Assembly (NCBI GenBank): GCA_009840625.1
Contig: VXNJ01000001.1
Coordinates: forward strand, 186,001 to 250,000
From: Chloroflexota bacterium
Lineage (GTDB): Bacteria > Chloroflexota > UBA11872 > VXNJ01
Reading direction: 5' to 3'
Length of the DNA stretch: 64,000 nucleotides
A program made the translations under genes and the position numbers. Shown one piece after another: positions 61,992 through 64,000 of the stretch; the first letter of the stretch is position 1; each line of letters opens with the position of its first letter. The notes under the pieces are model-generated. The model did no database searches and was not told the origin of the DNA. It saw only the letters and a program-made list of their open reading frames with translations.

Positions 61992-64000
61992 CTAGCCCGG
62001 TGCGGCGGGCGCCGAGCGTCCGACCCGATCGGCGCGAGAGTGCTCAAAGTAGCCGAGCAGGCGCTGGCGCCAGTCCGGGAAATCTTCAAAGTCCGGCCAG
62101 GTGATCCCGAGCTGTCCGAGGCGCGCGCCGGGGCCCAGTCGGCGCCGCAAATCGGCCCGGTCGACGAATCTCTCGGGGTCCATCCGCATCACCAGGTCGG
62201 CGCCGGTGGTGGCGATCGAATCGATCCCCAGTTCGGTGGCGTGGGCTCGCACCTTGGCCACGTATATGAGGTTGGCCACCGGATCGGGGAACTCGCCGAA
62301 CCGGTCGCGCAGGCCCGCCGCCACCGCTTCGACCGCGCTCACCGTGTCAGCGCGCACCAGGCGCTGGTATTCGCGCAGCTTGGCCGCGTACGTCCCGGCG
62401 TATTCGTCGGGGATGTAGGCGCTCAGCGGCAAATCGACCGGGGTGAGCGGGCGTCGCTGCTGGCCGTCGGCGGGGCCTGATCCCTTGGCCTCGCGGACCG
62501 CGTCGCGGACCATCTGCAGATACATGTAAAGGCCAACCGAATTGGCGAATCCGGACTGGTTGGCGCCCAGCATGTCGCCGGCGCCGCGGATCTGCAGATC
62601 CCGCATCGCCAGGCGCAGGCCGGCGCCGAGATCGTTGGCCTCCAGCACGGCCTGCAGGCGTTTTTGCGCCGCTTCGGTCAGGCGGTCCTCGCGCGAGTAG
62701 AGGAAATACGCGTAGGCCTGGGTTGCCGACCTTCCCACCCGGCCGCGCAGCTGGTAGAGCTGGGCCAGCCCAAACATCCAGCATTCGTCTACGACCAGGG
62801 TGTTGACGTTCGGCAGGTCGACCCCGTTTTCGATGATCGCGGTGCAGACCAGGACGTCGTGCTGGCCGCCCGCGAATTCGACCATCACCGACTCCAGCGC
62901 GCTCGACGGCATCTGGCCGTGGGCTACCGCCACCTTGGCGCCCGGACAGATCCTGGAGATCTTGGCGGCCGCGCCGTAGATCGAATTGACCCGGTTGTGG
63001 ACGACGAACACCTGGCCGCCGCGGGCCAGTTCGGAATCGATCGCCTCGCGGACGACGCCCTCGTCGTAGGCGGTCACGTACGACTTGACCGGTCGGCGGT
63101 CGTGCGGGGGAGATTCGATCACCGAAATGTCGCGCACCTCGGTCAGCGCCATGTGCAGGGTCCGCGGGATAGGGGTGGCGGTGAGGGTCAGGACGTCCAC
63201 CTCGGCCCGCAGTTTCTTGAGGCGTTCCTTCTGGGCCACGCCGAACCGCTGCTCCTCGTCTACAACCACCAGACCCAGGTCGGCGAAATTGATGTCGCGC
63301 GAGAGCAATCGGTGGGTGCCGATGACGATGTCTACGGCGCCGGTTTCCAGATCCGCGACGATCTTTTTTTGGCGCCCGGGCGACTGGAAGCGCGAGAGCA
63401 GCGCCACCCGCAGCGGAAAGGAACCGAGCCGGCGCCGAAAGGTGTCGTGGTGCTGCTGCGCCAGAATCGTGGTCGGCACCAGGATGGCGACCTGCTTACC
63501 CTCCTGGGCGGCCTTGAACGCGGCCCGCACCGCGACCTCGGTCTTTCCGAATCCGACGTCGCCGCAGATAAGGCGGTCCATCGGCCGGTCGGATTCCATG
63601 TCGGCCTTCACCTGCTCAATGGCGGTGAGCTGGTCGGGGGTTTCAACGAACGGAAATGCCTGCTCCATGGAAAGCTGCCAGTCCGAGTCCGGTCCGAACG
63701 AGTGACCCGGACCGCTCTCGCGGGTGGCGTAGATCTCGAGCAGCTCGGCCGCAATCTCGCGCGCCGCCCCGGACGCCTTTCGCTTGGCGCGGGTCCAGTC
63801 CTTGGTGCCCAACCGGGAAAGCCTGGGAGTGGCTTCGCCGGCGCCGACGAACCGCTGCACCCGACCCAGCTGATCGACCGGGACGTAGAGCTTGCCGTCG
63901 CGGGCGTATTCGATCTGCAGATACTCGCGGTCGCCGGCCGCATTGGCCAGCCGCACCACGCCGCGGTAACGCCCGATTCCGTGCTCGACGTGAACGACGT
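61992..64000 (-). CDS. mfd: Transcription-repair coupling factor, C-terminal part (5' end outside window)
   Basis: The frame is open to the right edge, so only the last 669 residues are present. The visible part starts in the RNA-polymerase-interacting domain (VVHVEHGIGRYRG), continues with the RecG-like translocase: Walker A GDVGFGKTEV, Walker B VVDEEQRFG, TLTATPIPRTLHMAL and QLRGRVGRS, and ends with the C-terminal Mfd domain (ADLRRRLGPGARL). Mfd pushes stalled RNA polymerase off DNA lesions and recruits UvrA. The N-terminal UvrB-like region lies outside. Upstream of topA on the same strand. Confidence 0.96.
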   Translation of the reverse strand, partial: VVHVEHGIGRYRGVVRLANAAGDREYLQIEYARDGKLYVPVDQLGRVQRFVGAGEATPRLSRLGTKDWTRAKRKASGAAREIAAELLEIYATRESGPGHSFGPDSDWQLSMEQAFPFVETPDQLTAIEQVKADMESDRPMDRLICGDVGFGKTEVAVRAAFKAAQEGKQVAILVPTTILAQQHHDTFRRRLGSFPLRVALLSRFQSPGRQKKIVADLETGAVDIVIGTHRLLSRDINFADLGLVVVDEEQRFGVAQKERLKKLRAEVDVLTLTATPIPRTLHMALTEVRDISVIESPPHDRRPVKSYVTAYDEGVVREAIDSELARGGQVFVVHNRVNSIYGAAAKISRICPGAKVAVAHGQMPSSALESVMVEFAGGQHDVLVCTAIIENGVDLPNVNTLVVDECWMFGLAQLYQLRGRVGRSATQAYAYFLYSREDRLTEAAQKRLQAVLEANDLGAGLRLAMRDLQIRGAGDMLGANQSGFANSVGLYMYLQMVRDAVREAKGSGPADGQQRRPLTPVDLPLSAYIPDEYAGTYAAKLREYQRLVRADTVSAVEAVAAGLRDRFGEFPDPVANLIYVAKVRAHATELGIDSIATTGADLVMRMDPERFVDRADLRRRLGPGARLGQLGITWPDFEDFPDWRQRLLGYFEHSRADRVGRSAPAAPG

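Overview
GC-rich chromosomal DNA from a free-living bacterium with short intergenic gaps, genes on both strands and many GTG/TTG starts. There are no rRNA or tRNA genes, transposases, phage genes or CRISPR arrays. Lipobox binding proteins, DUF1501/DUF1800 genes, M81 and M24 peptidases, PhyH dioxygenase, copper amine oxidase, an LLM flavin oxidoreductase and several SDRs together would fit a heterotrophic Chloroflexota (for example a marine or sponge-associated lineage). That placement is an inference from gene content only.

Layout. 1-12 kb: the tail of a Rieske-associated-type protein, an SDR, rarA, a zinc alcohol dehydrogenase, an HSL-type esterase, then a minus-strand run of DUF1800, DUF1501, an NHL propeller and a class III aminotransferase, preceded by an orphan Liv-type binding protein. 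12-28 kb: a PutP-like symporter, a VanZ-like protein, SDRs, an M81 peptidase, a copper amine oxidase with an altered cofactor motif, an enolase-superfamily enzyme, a GH29 fucosidase, two methyltransferases, an AIM24-like protein, a hydroxyacid dehydrogenase, an agarase-like barrel protein and a beta-propeller. 28-36 kb: purine salvage and oxidation (nucleoside hydrolase, XdhB, XdhA, guanine deaminase) and a DHA2-type exporter. 36-42 kb: LLM oxidoreductase, panC, panB, a 4'-phosphopantetheinyl transferase and an NCS2 permease carrying an extra cytoplasmic domain. 41.6-47.4 kb: four copies of one MalF-type permease gene, two intact, one frameshifted, one a short remnant with stop codons, interleaved with opposite-strand genes and without a MalE, MalG or ATPase partner. 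47.6-53.6 kb: a complete dipeptide-type ABC importer operon. 53.6-64 kb: PhyH dioxygenase with a small unknown protein, GH3 beta-glucosidase overlapping a DinG-like helicase, topA, and the C-terminal part of mfd running off the right edge.

How it works together. The accessory genes describe a scavenger of organic monomers: importers for peptides, solutes and nucleobases, glycosidases for fucosides and beta-glucosides, and enzymes that oxidise amines, alcohols and purines. Nucleoside hydrolase, guanine deaminase and xanthine dehydrogenase form a path from nucleoside to urate. PanB, PanC and the phosphopantetheinyl transferase link pantothenate synthesis with the use of CoA. Stop/start overlaps of the form NTGA recur: ATGA in the dpp operon, GTGA in xdhAB and GH3-dinG, and apparently CTGA in panBC.

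The most unusual items are the decaying permease array, the NCS2 permease fusion, the Asn-to-Ile change next to the amine oxidase cofactor tyrosine, and the apparent CTG start of panC. I did not find a clear new defence or mobile system.
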